A stretch of DNA of 64,000 bases from Lamellibrachia satsuma (GCA_033239005.1 BSQZ01000026.1:6403501-6467500); one strand, 5' to 3'; positions 24,201 through 64,000 are shown, counted from the first letter of the stretch. Notes: generated by a model not told the origin, from the letters alone. Numbers and translations are program-made.

Positions 24201-26512
24201 TGTCGCAGGGTAACAATATTACATAATGAAAAAAAATATGAAAAGGTATGTACACCAAGCATTTCTTCATCTCGCTTGTACAATCACGCAGCAACACAAA
24301 ACATTGCAGTATCCATCACTGGAACACCAGCACATTCAACAGTACAACCCTACATTAATCAACATGTTCACCATGTGATGGTATAACAATGTCTGCTTTA
24401 TTTACATCCCCATCATGAATCCTTACGTGGAAAGAATTAGAAACGTCCATGGTGAATTATAATAAAATTGTTATTTCTTTTTGGAGTAGGCAATATAATT
24501 TGAACCCCCAAGAAAGATACAAATTGGTATAAAGCTCTCAAATTATGACTTTATAGCTTCGATGTTGCATTGTTAAAGAAACACCAACAATTTTTTTATT
24601 AAATACTAAACATTTTCGAGATTTAACAATACATACAAAACAAAACAATTTGGAAGAACTTTTTAGCTTTGACTTGTCCTATAATTTCAGAACCACTTCC
24701 CTCTAGCACACACACATAACTCTTAATTTAAAATGTGTATCATTCCATTTTATTCAAACATACACACAGGAATGTACGCACTGGGGTTTCTGCAATCACA
24801 AACAACAGTAACGCGATCGCACTAACAGGTGCACTGTTTGTTTACAGTGCTGTCAACTTGTTACCATATTGACTAATCCATACTTACTACTCATACTTAC
24901 AACCTTGTTGGTATTTAGCTCAGAATAGCAATGAATTATGATACATACTGCCTTTGCTTTGCTGCCCGTGTCCACTTGTGACTTCTCCCTGGAAGAGGAA
25001 TGTGTAGACTGTCAGTGACCACAAGTAAGGTATGGTACATAACAAATGTTCAGCACTTCGAATGGAACCTTGTTGCCAAAATATATACTTCACAAATCCT
25101 GCATAATTTTTATACTGAAAATTGTTTTCAACCTTTAACAGAGTATATGAGGGGACCCGTCTCCTGGATGACTACTCCTTGGAAGAGTAATGATGCCCCC
25201 ATCATCAATGTGACCTCTCCAACAGCTGTCGCATAGTTAGCATTCCCATAACCTTTTGCATCAGAATAAATGACAAAAAACTCACCATGGCTTTCCTCCT
25301 ATGGGCACTCTCGCAATGATCACTGATGCATTTCTAGGAATTAGATCTTCGTTACTTCCATACTCTGAAACACAGATGTTACATCACTTTAATATCGTAT
25401 TAGTCTATGTGAACACTGAACAAAGTATACCTGTTAATAAACTAAACTATTGACAAAGCAATGATATTATGTTGATGTATGGTGACATACCTCACATAAA
25501 TTAAAAACAACAAAAGTTGTTGAGCACATTGCTACTATTTTGGGAGATAGCCTACACCTTGCTGAAACAACTACAACCGTGAAGCAAGTGTCACCACTAT
25601 GATCAAACACTTGCACTGCCTTGTCATGTTTTATAAGACATTGCATGATATAGTTGACCTAGAACTCTTCCTTCTACTTATACCCCTGGCGAGACCTTCT
25701 CGACACACTCATTCCGAAGCTTTTCAACTCCCCCTAATCACAAAGCACTTCATCCAGTATAGCTTTTTTTTAGCCAATTGGAATAACCTGCCAGCTAACA
25801 CAGCTACAGCGCCAAGTTTGGAGATTTTCAGACAGAAGATCTCCAGCTTGCAACATTAATTGATATTGCAGTTTTCAACTATCAACTTTTCCTCTCCTTA
25901 AATTGCAGTTCTACACGCACACTATCTTTTCTCTTTCTTCAAAATATCGTATTACTTTCTCTTACATCACTTTAGCAGGTGTGCACACACACACCGAGTC
26001 TATAAGCCTTTTAGAGAGGGTTGACTCATGCCCAGAAGAAGACGCTTAGTTTGTTTTTTTATTTTGTAATCTGGGGTATTTGGATGATAAATCGCCACCA
26101 AATCACCTTCACAGTTCTGATGCTACTGAGTTACTGTGAATGTTAGATTCAGATGCATGTTATATTAACTAACAACACTGGTTAATACGACTGTATTAAT
26201 CAGCACTATTTACAATAAAAACCAAGTGCCCTAAAATGCAACTTATTTTATAACATTATAGGCCCTTTCTGTACCTGAAACGCTGTGGAATGATTGAATG
26301 AAAGATTAGCTACTTCATACTTAGTCTTGGAACAATTGCATACCTTCTTTCGTCTGTGCATTGATCACTTGCAAGTCGAAATCAGTGGTTTTCCCTAATT
26401 TCTTCTGTTGGATAATGGCTTTTTTCAAGTCGGCCAATGTAATGTGTAGCCCATCAAATTTTAGTGTGTCGTAATCAAGGCTGCTCTTGAACTTGTAGTG
26501 AATGCAAGACAT
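1026..26512 (-). CDS. RBBP6: RBBP6 orthologue, E3 ubiquitin-protein ligase / 3'-end processing factor, complete, 17 coding exons
   Basis: Coding exons in transcript order: 26344-26512, 25286-25364, 24949-24988, 16449-16537, 15658-15769, 13394-13533, 12741-12916, 11593-12010, 10526-10706, 9322-9487, 8877-8934, 6811-7085, 6213-6363, 5494-5607, 4287-5018, 2568-3590, 1026-1938. Every intron has GT-AG ends, all 16 junctions keep phase, and the total (4836 nt, about 1611 residues plus stop) is slightly shorter than human RBBP6 as I remember it (about 1790). Domains: DWNN at 1-80, CCHC knuckle at 143-156, C4C4 RING at 245-285, an Arg/Asp-rich stretch, Pro/Gln-rich exons, an SR domain from about 700, a charged region, and a C-terminal Lys/His tail. 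In known family members the protein is nuclear, ubiquitinates substrates such as p53-pathway factors and YB-1, and acts with the cleavage/polyadenylation machinery through DWNN and RING. Exon boundaries are my reading of splice signals and protein similarity; no transcript data were available. Confidence 0.93.
1939..2567 (-). other. RBBP6 last intron, nothing recognised
   Basis: AT-rich intron with a clear donor (2566-2567) and acceptor (1939-1940). No repeat or RNA gene is recognised. Confidence 0.6.
2568..3590 (-). other. RBBP6: RBBP6 exon 16: charged Lys/Glu-rich region
   Basis: The exon opens with RYPERIDPRWLEYYRELENN, a conserved Tyr/Trp/Glu patch comparable to the EKERYREWERKYREWY patch of vertebrates. 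It continues as a 300-residue Lys/Glu/Pro/Ser-rich disordered region with several basic nuclear-localisation-like clusters, such as KKPRKSKQSKSK. In vertebrates the Rb- and p53-binding regions lie in this part; no specific binding motif can be recognised here. The neighbouring intron (3591-4286) carries a MITE. Confidence 0.88.
3680..3853. mobile_element. MITE, about 174 bp, with about 27-bp terminal inverted repeats
   Basis: Left end GGGCTGGTTTCACGAAGCGT and the reverse complement of the right end GGGCTGGTTTCAGGCAGCGT are nearly the same, and both continue with TTCATACC/TTTGTACC. No coding potential. A diverged relative with the same ACGAAGCG end word is at about 31530-31735. A target-site duplication is not clear, so the superfamily is left open. 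Confidence 0.65.
4287..5607 (-). other. RBBP6: RBBP6 exons 14-15: SR-rich domain with 30-bp coding repeat
   Basis: Exon 5494-5607 ends in KKKSFSRSRSRSK and joins exon 4287-5018. The latter encodes a long RS domain in which a 10-residue unit like RSRSKKRSRS repeats many times, seen in DNA as an imperfect 30-bp tandem repeat around 4680-4930. After it come SPERYPYPYAAQPRFEEMY, resembling the region after the SR tract in vertebrates. RS domains are phosphorylated and mediate speckle localisation and splicing-factor contacts. The repeat is likely to vary in length between individuals. Confidence 0.92.
7559..8610. mobile_element. piggyBac-like non-autonomous element, about 1.05 kb
   Basis: The right end reads inward CCCTAGGAGTGAC and is flanked by TTAA (8611-8614). 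The left end reads CCCAGGGAGTGAC preceded by GTAA, a one-base variant of TTAA. CCCTAG ends and TTAA targets are typical of piggyBac. Near 8080 a short frame MNDSSSDS followed by a stop resembles the Ser/Asp-rich start of such transposases but decays at once. It lies in the RBBP6 intron 7086-8876. Confidence 0.6.
8611..8876. other. Intron sequence, nothing recognised
   Basis: AT-rich sequence between the piggyBac-like element and the 58-nt RBBP6 exon; no feature seen. Confidence 0.5.
9177..9244. repeat. (TA)n microsatellite
   Basis: Uninterrupted alternation of T and A, about 34 units, in an RBBP6 intron between exons 9322-9487 and 8877-8934. Apparent Ile-Tyr reading frames here are artefacts. 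Confidence 0.98.
9759..10344. mobile_element. TTAA-flanked MITE, about 590 bp
   Basis: TTAA at 9755-9758 and 10345-10348 bound a segment whose left part (such as CTCAAAATGTGTTT, ATAAAGTTAA, AATAAATCCAG) matches 48170-48400. Its right part (CAGTGTTTCCAAA, TATTTTTTACTCAG) matches 56505-56700. The last two form the ends of a larger element, so this is a short family member. TIRs are diverged. No coding capacity. Confidence 0.55.
10526..10706 (-). other. RBBP6: RBBP6 exon 9: Arg/Asp mixed-charge repeat
   Basis: The first 45 or so residues are almost only Arg, Asp and His, built from short units such as RRRDD and RHRDD. The DNA shows matching near-repeats of CGACG/ATCATC words. I do not recall an equivalent block in vertebrate RBBP6 at this position. 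Mixed-charge RD/RE tracts are common in nuclear-speckle proteins, so a condensate-targeting role is plausible but is inference. Splice phases (in 1, out 0) fit both neighbours, so the repeat is truly in the reading frame. Confidence 0.85.
11080..11375 (+). pseudogene. LINE reverse-transcriptase C-terminal remnant
   Basis: Plus-strand frames read SSFRMTNHTSDICQTAYMHL, then HNISHIRRHLATEAISYYRY and later NNKLRCIKNMAARIS. This is the familiar tail of CR1/Jockey-type LINE proteins (CR..YYHLRNI..IRR.L, LQ..QNAAAR). There are frameshifts and stops. It lies in the RBBP6 intron 10707-11592. Confidence 0.6.
11345..11416. repeat. Two consecutive perfect hairpins
   Basis: ATGGCAGCCAGAATA (11345-11359) is followed after 5 nt by its exact reverse complement (11365-11379). 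GTTATATGATCA (11383-11394) is followed after 10 nt by its exact reverse complement (11405-11416). Both sit at the broken end of the LINE remnant. Confidence 0.9.
11593..12916 (-). other. RBBP6: RBBP6 exons 7-8: C4C4 RING finger
   Basis: Exon 7 (12741-12916) gives CTLC, then DAVVIPCCGNSYCDEC, the last Cys being split across the junction. Exon 8 (11593-12010) continues IREALLETEDHTCPAC and then SGISPDGLIANKFLRTAVNN. Eight Cys ligands (residues 245, 248, 260, 261, 266, 269, 282, 285) make the C4C4, U-box-like RING typical of RBBP6, needed for E2 binding and ubiquitin transfer. The rest of exon 8 is a Ser/Pro-rich low-complexity linker. The 730-nt intron between the two exons carries a tRNA-headed SINE. 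Confidence 0.94.
12035..12369 (-). mobile_element. tRNA-derived SINE
   Basis: On the minus strand the head reads GGGGAGCAGTGGCTCAGTGG, which includes an A-box-like TGGCTCAGTGG, and then a B-box-like GGTTTCAATCC. The tail ends near TACCATGCTATATAAGAA. The tail is shared with 60425-60560. The element sits in the intron between the two RING exons of RBBP6. Confidence 0.7.
13050..13290 (+). pseudogene. LINE ORF2 C-terminal remnant
   Basis: One frame reads KLVRSRLKWAGHMEQIGG and continues EELTKRANALEVDG to a stop at about 13286. R.RLKWAGH..R is the common C-terminal motif of LINE ORF2 proteins. It lies in the RBBP6 intron 12917-13393 on the opposite strand to the gene. Confidence 0.6.
13534..13985. 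other. Intron sequence, nothing recognised
   Basis: AT-rich part of the RBBP6 intron 13534-15657 before the tandem-repeat block; no gene or repeat is recognised. Confidence 0.5.
13990..14830. repeat. Degenerate 120-150-bp tandem repeat with one inverted unit
   Basis: Words such as AGATTTGACACTGTTTTTAG, CCATAAATAAATGCCCCC, TTTGGGGGTTGCTGGCA and GGTCATTCCATACTCAGGGA recur every 120-150 bp from about 14230 to 14830. At 14005-14165 the same words occur in reverse complement, so the leftmost unit is inverted. No coding potential. Confidence 0.75.
15135..15420 (-). mobile_element. tRNA-derived SINE, diverged
   Basis: Read on the minus strand, the head is GGGGGCATCCGTGGCCTATT with an A-box-like TGGCCTATTGG, followed by a B-box-like GGTTCGTTTTC and a body ending in a Lys-codon-like A-run near 15135. 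The layout matches tRNA-headed SINEs. It is not a functional tRNA because the cloverleaf cannot close. Confidence 0.55.
15426..15500 (+). repeat. Dispersed repeat, three copies in window
   Basis: GATTTCATCAAAAGTAAATA and then ACAAACGAGTTAGC, TGTCATAG recur at 16221-16290 and 37270-37345 with about 80% similarity by eye. The family is unknown to me. Confidence 0.6.
15658..15769 (-). other. RBBP6: RBBP6 exon 5: CCHC zinc knuckle
   Basis: The exon encodes CYRCGKAGHFIQNC (residues 143-156), a perfect C-x2-C-x4-H-x4-C knuckle. It is preceded by the proline-rich linker GPPPTGYV that also precedes the knuckle in other RBBP6 proteins. The upstream exon (16449-16537) encodes the conserved EEDKIRAMMTQS motif. 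The knuckle is expected to bind RNA. The acceptor lies at 15770-15771 and the donor at 15656-15657, in phase with neighbours. Confidence 0.95.
17739..18085. mobile_element. Long-hairpin (fold-back) element, arms about 130-140 bp
   Basis: The left arm (17739-17881) and the reverse complement of the right arm (17954-18085) run in parallel: CCCAAAGGTTT, CCACTCTTGT, ATCATCAGTTCTAA, GATGTCATCGT, GTGGAAGTTCA. The spacer is about 72 bp. There is no ORF of note. The shape is that of a fold-back MITE; the target-site duplication is unclear. Confidence 0.75.
18086..20580. other. RBBP6 intron interior, mostly unassigned
   Basis: AT-rich sequence with four 20-bp units around ACTGATGATACACA (18756-18836), a short TA run near 19000, and a 70-bp segment (18893-18960) repeated at 23281-23350. 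No coding exon fits between the RBBP6 exons at 24949 and 16537, whose phases join directly. Confidence 0.5.
18893..18960 (+). repeat. Dispersed repeat, copy 1 (copy 2 at 23281-23350)
   Basis: The segment around CTGTTCTAACATCTTGACCA is present twice about 4.4 kb apart in the same orientation with only a few differences in about 70 bp. Confidence 0.75.
20585..20860. mobile_element. Possible mariner/Tigger-like MITE fragment
   Basis: AGTGGGCCCTCGCTATACGG followed by AACAACCTCTTAAAAGGAAC resembles the CAGT..CCTCGCTATACGGACAC ends of Tc1-mariner/pogo MITEs. I cannot find a convincing opposite end. Confidence 0.3.
21790..22310 (+). pseudogene. Penelope-like element remnant (GIY-YIG endonuclease part)
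   Basis: Frames read MEPQKMWEGMYYIACKK, then TGRAYTKSNRKTYETETHKS and AITCHITKKKH, then INKHDGQYRFSNIYADN. These follow the spacing of the Penelope GIY-YIG domain (GVVY.I.C, ETGR, KSAITDH, N...G.Y.LS.IYD). Stops and frameshifts show it is dead. The expected GIY motif itself is diverged, so the assignment is tentative. Confidence 0.45.
22486..22800 (+). mobile_element. tRNA-derived SINE
   Basis: The head GAATGCTGTAGCTCAATAGT has an A-box-like TAGCTCAATAG and, 40 nt on, a B-box-like GGTTCAAATCT, followed by a body ending in GACCTAGCGCCATACAAGAA. It is not a tRNA gene because the acceptor arms do not pair. A second, weaker SINE-like head on the minus strand is at about 22985-23125. Confidence 0.65.
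23351..24940. other. RBBP6 intron, mostly unassigned
   Basis: About 23436-23510 matches, in reverse complement, 13300-13375 (core GGACTTCAGGAACAA), so both are copies of one dispersed repeat. The remainder to the exon at 24949 is AT-rich with no recognised gene. Confidence 0.45.
25286..26512 (-). other. RBBP6: RBBP6 exons 1-2: DWNN ubiquitin-like domain
   Basis: The start ATG at 26512 begins MSCIHYKFKSSLDYDT, the characteristic opening of the DWNN domain, followed by FDGLHITLADLKK and NAQTKE. The domain crosses a phase-1 junction (donor after 26344) into exon 2, which supplies NEDLIPRNASVIIARVPIGG, the typical end of the fold. DWNN is a ubiquitin-like fold always found at the N-terminus of this family. 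In vertebrates a short DWNN-only isoform is made by alternative 3'-end formation; whether that happens here cannot be judged. The 980-nt intron between the two exons carries a LINE 3' fragment. Confidence 0.95.
25590..26060 (+). pseudogene. LINE 3' end (ORF2 C-terminus plus 3' UTR)
   Basis: An open frame reads MFYKTLHDIVDLELF, PLARPSRHTHSEAFQLP, YSFFLANWNNLPANTATAPS and LEIFRQKISSLQH. This is the well-known C-terminus of Jockey/CR1-type LINEs (RPSR.SH....P, R....WN.LP). The following AT-rich part with a CA run fits a LINE 3' UTR. It is in RBBP6 intron 1, opposite strand. Confidence 0.7.
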
Positions 26513-26559
26513 AATTGCAGACTAGTCGTCAGTTTGTATTGAGCAGACTTTGTAATGTT

Positions 26560-26960
26560 GCTATATTATATAGCATTATCCACTACCCTGTTCACAAGAA
26601 TAACATGCAATTAATTACACTGCAACCATATCCATAATAAACAGTTCGTGGGAACCATACGTCCACTTCGTGTCTTCCTCAAGAGTCAAATTTAGTCATC
26701 CAACAAAGCATTGCTTGCGTCGTTGCGACAATGAATGTTCACGTTTCGACAATACAATAACATACGATGTCTATCACGACCTGCACAAAGTTCGTGACGT
26801 ATCCACGCCCGTTATAGCAGCAGCTGACGTCGACCTTTACTCGGAAACTTCCACGTTGTGTCTATTCGCACGAAGCTTTTTCCGGTTACGCGCCTCTTTC
26901 ACGCAGGCCTTGCATAACCATTAACCAACCGTGACACCGACAACCAGCGCCGTCAACATT
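26560..26960 (-). promoter_or_regulatory. Probable RBBP6 promoter / 5' UTR region
   Basis: Just upstream of the RBBP6 start the sequence becomes CpG-rich relative to its AT-rich surroundings (about 26690-26950). It contains an ETS-type CCGGAA on the minus strand at 26885-26880, and CRE-like TGACGTCG near 26824 and GTGACGTA near 26803. Such motifs are usual in TATA-less housekeeping promoters. A non-coding first exon is possible because an acceptor-like CTAG lies 9-12 nt before the ATG. The transcription start is not determinable from sequence alone. Confidence 0.45.
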
Positions 26961-28483
26961 ATCAATGCTAGTTATCACCGAGTGATGCTGCCAAACAAAA
27001 CAATTTCATTTCGAAACTCTTCGAACGCAGTCATCATTAAAAGTACATTATTTAATTATGTCAAACTATAAACGAATGCTTTGCATTTACTAGTACATGA
27101 ACCTTGCGCAACAAACGGATGAACGCACAACCTCTAAATCGTTAGAACTACACATCGAACAAAGATGGCCGCTCCCATATGGTATAAGTAAAATAGTAAC
27201 CACATAATGAATAAACGAAACGAACAAAACCATGTAGGGGAAGGCAGTGTTAGTTGAACCATTTTTTTTTTAGTTCTTTTTGATATGTAGGGCACAGTCA
27301 TATTCATAAGACAAAATAATGTTTACTCACATCAACTATGATTATTGGTAGATCATCATATACCAATATAATATATCTCGTATGCATACATAATTATATG
27401 TAGCTGGTTCAAATAGACTTGGTAAGCTGGCTCACCATAACACTTGGTGTTGGGTGGTTGAGCCACAGTACGTACGGTAGGCCTACGAGTGGCGTAATTA
27501 AGTTGCGTAAATGTTTTATTTGCATAATTTACGTTATAACAATTCAGCGAACTCATCTACCCAATGGGCACAACACGTCTCTGACATGTCTACGCGCTTA
27601 ATTAATATAGACACAGTTAATATATAGACTTAAAGCCCAATCGCAACCAGTGTAACTATAACTGCTAATTTGTTGTCTTAATTGTAACTATCCAATGTCC
27701 CAATTTGCTCATGAAAATTAATTCCTTGGTATATTTTGGGGTAAAGAATACCCATCTTCGTTTTATGAACGCTGCTCACATAACCCGGGCCTATGGTAGC
27801 TCAACTATAGCCCTTTTTTAATAATTAAGCTGTTTTAATTATCTTCTCATTAATGCGCGAAGTGATGTTGATACTCTTCTTCCCTGTGCATATAGTTAAG
27901 CCATTTGTAAGTGAACACATAATAAAGTCTGGTCACATACGTCGATAGTTTACACACCGGCAGACACTATAATCACAATAACCAACCGCTTCGGAAAGCT
28001 GTAACTAAACTAATAATACACCAAGTCTATATATCGGTAGGAACTTGCGCTCAGAGGAGCAACAAACCCGAATAAAATTATCATGAAAAGGGACGATCGA
28101 GCAAAAGACAATATAAGAAAAATTAAGGGACTATACCTGAGATCTAAGGTTGAAATACAATTTAAAATAATTATATCTTGAGTTTTTTATGGAAGATAGC
28201 TGTAGTTGCGAATGATTTCGAGTTCATTCCAGACCATAGGCGCAACTACAGAGAAAGCACATTTTCCCAAGTTAATAAAGTTTACCTTTATATAAAGGAA
28301 CAATAAATTAAGGTGAAATTGATGATCAGAGTGACAATGCATCCCGACACGGTCGTAGTGAGGACAGTTGTGTCACAACGTCGTAGCAAACTTTCTAAGA
28401 GTCCACAAATTTATGTTGCCACGATGTCATTTCACAAACTCGCCACGGCCACACTGCGACGTCGTGGTAACGTTGCTACAACG

Positions 28484-28484
<1 letters not shown>
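26960..28484. other. Intergenic region next to the RBBP6 promoter
   Basis: No gene seen. Around 28370-28485 the words CACAACGTCGTAGCAA and GGTAACGTTGCTACAACGTC occur in opposite senses, forming an imperfect palindrome just before a TG microsatellite. Confidence 0.45.

Positions 28485-28532
<48 letters not shown>
28485..28532. repeat. (TG)n microsatellite
   Basis: About 23 TG units immediately upstream of the LINE 3' end. Confidence 0.97.
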
Positions 28533-28536
<4 letters not shown>

Positions 28537-28547
28537 TGCGTCTGCAA

Positions 28548-30880
<2,333 letters not shown>

Positions 30881-31038
30881 TCAATGCACATAGAAATGTG
30901 GTCTGATGTACACGACTTGTAAAAGATATTTATATTTTGAATCACATCATGACTGTCACTGGTTGACACACAATGATCCAATCATGAGGTTGAATCCTAT
31001 GTCTCACTCAAATAAGTAAACCTATTGGCAGAATTGCC

Positions 31039-31074
<36 letters not shown>

Positions 31075-31105
31075 CGCGCGCGTGCATGCGTGCGTGCGTG
31101 CGTGT
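31039..31105. repeat. (TG)n-(CG)n-(TGCG)n compound microsatellite
   Basis: TG repeats change into CG repeats and then TGCG/TGCATGCG units. Alternating purine-pyrimidine DNA of this kind favours the Z form. Confidence 0.95.
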
Positions 31106-31179
31106 GACATTGTTTACGGCCTGGCTACGTATAGTCTGGCTACGGCCCTGGAATGGTTATAAAAATATTTATAGAAGTA

Positions 31180-31400
31180 GTGTTCTCCTCATCCAAGGAA
31201 GATAGAAGTGAAGGAACAAATAGCAGCGTGAATATATGTTTAAGAACTAAATTGACAAATATCTCAGAAGATCGATCGCGTTACACAGATGAAAAATCGT
31301 TGGACTCTCAATAAGCCAATGGATATCCATGTCCATGCACTTATAATTGCTATCTGAGTTCCTTGCTTTAGATGGCAACCTTGTTAAATAATATTTGTTT
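31180..31400 (+). mobile_element. CR1 3'-end fragment
   Basis: ACAAATATCTCAGAAGATCG, CACAGATGAAAAATCGTTGG, ACTCTCAATAAGCCAATGG and GGCAACCTTGTTAAATAA match the 3' end seen at 58985-59215, 62645-62790 and, in reverse, 37620-37700. Confidence 0.65.
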
Positions 31401-31529
31401 ACCATCTAATCTATCAAGCAAAATGTATGCCTGCCTGCCTAGCTGCCTGCCTGATCCGAACGACACTTTGCAAGGTGACCCATGTGTTTTTAATTATGAC
31501 AGACATGAGGAGGAACACATTTCAAAATC

Positions 31530-31735
31530 TTCCTGGGTGGGAATATTACGAAAGAACCTATGTTAACGTTTGGCGTATATTACGTAACTCAGAACAATAT
31601 AGGAGCTCGTAGTTATAGGTACAATTGCTAGCAACGCTTTGCATGTTTTCTACTATTGTTCCGTGTTACGTGATCTACGTACGTCAAACGTAACTCAGAA
31701 AATAGGACGCTTCGTGAAACCGGTACTTGTGCATG
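31530..31735. mobile_element. MITE-like inverted-repeat element, about 200 bp
   Basis: Left words TTACGAAAGAACCTATGTT and AACGTTTGGCG recur in reverse complement at the right as TTCACGAAGCGTCCTATTTT and ACGTTTGACG. An internal ACGTAACTCAGAA is duplicated. It appears related to the element at 3680-3853. Confidence 0.5.
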
Positions 31736-31739
31736 ATTT

Positions 31740-34469
31740 TGGGGGCATGATGTTGCCATTGCCATTGGCACTGCTCTGCCAAAAATTTGACTGGATAGTG
31801 CAAGGAATCATAATTTCTTGCAGCAGTTGCTTTCTTTTTCTCCTGGGCAACACCAGGCAACTCGGCTAGTATTTTACAAGCGAACGTTTTGATTCTTTTT
31901 CGTTTATTTAGTTCGCCGTTTCGTTTTTGCATCGCTTTGGGGCTTCTGACAGCATTTCATGGATTCTCGTGAAATCGCGTAATGTCTCGCAGCGATAACG
32001 TGATGTGATGAAAACATCGCTAGCGCTAACTTGGAATATCCTTTGTGGGCGTATGTCATCATAATTTATAACCGGTATTATTATATATTCAGGTACATGT
32101 GTAAACATACATTGAAAAGAAAGTGTGACAATTATTGCCCCCACAATCACTAGCGATTTTGCTGTCTGCAGATTTGATAAATCTTTTGCTTACACATTAC
32201 TGAAATGTGAAAAGGTAAAAGTTTGTTTATAAATTAAAATTCATTGATGTGATACACATTATAAATACTGATAAACCATCGGTATGATGGAATGGCTAGT
32301 GTGACATCTTTGATAACTAATCCGTAAAGTTATAGCTTGCTGTAGTATGTTTGTTTTGATATTGTAGGCTTGTAGCCAAGCACTCCGTGTTCGTACAGGA
32401 TTGGATAAATCATATACGAATCATAATACCCTGGGGTGATACTCATCTAGGTTATACAGGAATGAATGCGACCCGATTGAAAAACAAACTGCTGTATGAT
32501 TATGTGAGCTACGTTCGTAATAATTTAATATCTGTGTTGTTGAAGTATCATTTAAACTTGTATTTCTATTATCACTACATGTGTTCTTGATGAAATAAGC
32601 GTATGAACATACGTCTGACACGGCGTACATATCGTGTGTATACCACTCTAATTTCTAAACTGACATCTAGGTATCTTAATATTAGCTTTTCATTTTTCTA
32701 ACGTTGATGCTACACAAAGAATAGGCAAACGGAACAAATCTATTAAGTTATTTTGTCATCGTTTTGAATCATAACCTTTCAGTTCTTATAAAATTCCATG
32801 ATATGTCAACGACAAGACTATGTCATATCTATGCGTATAGCATGCTTCACATACGTGTAATCCAATCCTCAAAGTTGTATAATTATATGTTATTATATAT
32901 AAGTTATATGCTTAATTCATGAATCCAATCAAGGAAGCAGTGACGTTGACTTACTTTACTACTTAGACCCTTTTGGGATCACAGTAATACATCAGTGTTA
33001 TATTTCCATTTGCATTGTTAAGAGCTATGACAGTTTGGCCATGATGGAGCATATTCTTCTTCCAATAATAGAACAGTACAGCTTCATTGTATGTCCCTGG
33101 GTGGCTGGCATAACTTGGATGAAATTAATAACTATATGCATTGTCCCATAATTGTTCTTTTCTTCACAAAAGCATTAGGCAGCAGTCTCAAAATCGATAT
33201 ATACAATGTTAAAGTTCTCAAGAGAAGGATGGGTAGACTAGGGAGCTAAGGAGGGTAAACATGGGTAAAAAGATAAGTCTTCAGATAAAAGGTGAAATTG
33301 TACGATTGTTGATACACAGTTGTTCTGCAAACATTCGGTCAATGGATGATTGTTCAGGTATGCCCTAGGTGGGTAGTTTTCGTAGCCTTTTTATGTTGTG
33401 CACATTGGATTTATCCTGAAAAGTGACACCATCACCAACAACTGACACAAACATCTTCTCATTCGTAGAATGACATATTTACATGTTTGCTTGTCGTTGC
33501 AGTGGGCAGATGCTGAAACAAGAATGCGTGTCAGTCACTAGACCCGACTGATAACAAAGTGAGTTCAGTTTATTGAAGAAACAAACACACCACACGTGTA
33601 CATTTGAATATTTTGGTTGTCTTGTTTTTAATTTGTGCCATAGTGGCGACTGTGATAAATACCTGTACTTGAAAAAAACCAATTAATTTGTGGCTTGCAA
33701 CATTTGCAAACGTTGTACTAGTATACAAATTGATATGATCCAACATAACAGCCTGTTGCACTATTGCCTGAAAAATTATGCTGTGTTTTGGGCAGTCACC
33801 TTGTTTTTGAGCTCTAATTGCAAAATACAAAGTTCTGCTAAACCTGTTAAAATAGTGCAGGTAGATTGTTTTATATTACACAGGTACTTTTAGACTTGGC
33901 CCCTTACAGGGCTCTAAACCTGGACATTGCTTACTTGATTTATAATCAATCCTTGATCATTACCATGTCAATAAATTATTGAAAACCCTAATGCAATACA
34001 TATTATATATCATCAGGGAAACAAATTGCTTAATGGTTAGGCCGCTGTGTTATTTAACTTTGTTGACACTGTTACCCCTTGAGCTAGCCAACAAAACCAT
34101 AATTACCCCCTCTCGTACAATGGCGTAGTCATGATGAATTAATTACTGAAATATCCCTAAATTTAAAAGCTTGCGTTACCCCCCCGAAAAAGGTGGAATT
34201 ACCGTTATGGTTTAATGCCACTGGTTTAGGGAATGCATAGAACAAATTTGAAAGGATTTAAATTGAAAATATTCCTGACTGAATCAACTATTAATATAAT
34301 ATAATATAATATAATAACTCAAATCACTAAACAAATCCATATCAAAAAAGTATTTTGCAGGTACCTGACTCTTTGTAAAATGTAAAAACGACACCAGAAC
34401 CTCTTGACAACATGCCTGATGAACTTCTGTCATATTTTGCAGAAATTTAACGTGGTTCATAGGCACATA
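31740..34469. other. Intergenic region upstream of HELZ, nothing recognised
   Basis: AT-rich sequence without convincing exons, RNA genes or classified repeats. Short open frames are below what chance allows and show no familiar protein. Confidence 0.5.
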
Positions 34470-34525
34470 CGACCAGCAACCTTTCGCCAGTTCGGCGGGA
34501 GTGTGACACATTTTCCCAGCATGCA

Positions 34526-34530
<5 letters not shown>
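34470..34530 (+). promoter_or_regulatory. HELZ start region: SBS (ZNF143/THAP11)-like and E2F-like motifs
   Basis: TTTTCCCAGCATGCAATG at 34511-34528 closely matches the CCCAGCATGC core of the SBS element recognised by ZNF143/THAP11 in vertebrate promoters, and it overlaps the HELZ start codon. An E2F-like TTCGGCGGGAG lies about 10 nt upstream. There is no TATA box. The match rests on motif memory; binding in this organism is inference. Confidence 0.4.

Positions 34531-64000
<29,470 letters not shown>

Overview
This is a eukaryotic, non-vertebrate animal sequence, AT-rich, with intron-rich genes and a heavy load of decayed transposons. GT-AG introns, the two conserved metazoan proteins, CR1-type LINEs, tRNA-headed SINEs, DIRS/Ngaro-type retroelements and TTAA-flanked DNA transposons suggest a marine invertebrate (cephalochordate, hemichordate, lophotrochozoan or cnidarian are all possible). 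I cannot name the species from the sequence.

Two protein genes are supported, transcribed divergently. The left 26.5 kb is a complete minus-strand RBBP6 orthologue (E3 ubiquitin ligase and pre-mRNA 3'-processing factor). It has 17 coding exons from 26512 down to 1026. All 16 junctions are in phase and give about 1611 codons with DWNN, CCHC zinc knuckle, C4C4 RING, Pro/Gln-rich, SR-rich and Lys/His-rich parts in the usual order. From 34526 to the right edge runs a plus-strand HELZ orthologue (TPR-like N-terminus, C2H2-like finger, CCCH finger, SF1 helicase). Fifteen in-phase coding exons (778 codons) are present and the gene continues beyond the window just after Walker A. About 8 kb separates the two start codons. 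That gap holds a decayed LINE, microsatellites and small MITE-like repeats, and each gene start has promoter-like motifs.

The introns are archives of mobile elements. The two largest HELZ introns (39051-47281 and 47978-57130) look like TTAA-flanked DNA transposons that have themselves been invaded. The first contains a fold-back element with a MULE/FLYWCH-like fragment, a TA microsatellite and a minisatellite. The second contains a 6.6-kb DIRS/Ngaro-like retroelement with 252-bp direct terminal repeats, an SGNH-hydrolase ORF, a 2.4-kb array of 54-bp repeats, a broken gag and a truncated reverse transcriptase. Another HELZ intron holds a CR1 inserted head-on into an older CR1. RBBP6 introns carry piggyBac-like and other MITEs, a Penelope-like remnant, SINEs, LINE 3' ends, a long hairpin element and tandem repeats.

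The most useful items for follow-up are the repeat-bearing SGNH/gag retroelement, the lineage-specific C2H2 finger joined to the HELZ CCCH finger, the transposon-filled introns, and the overlapping uORF/SBS-like motif at the HELZ start codon.
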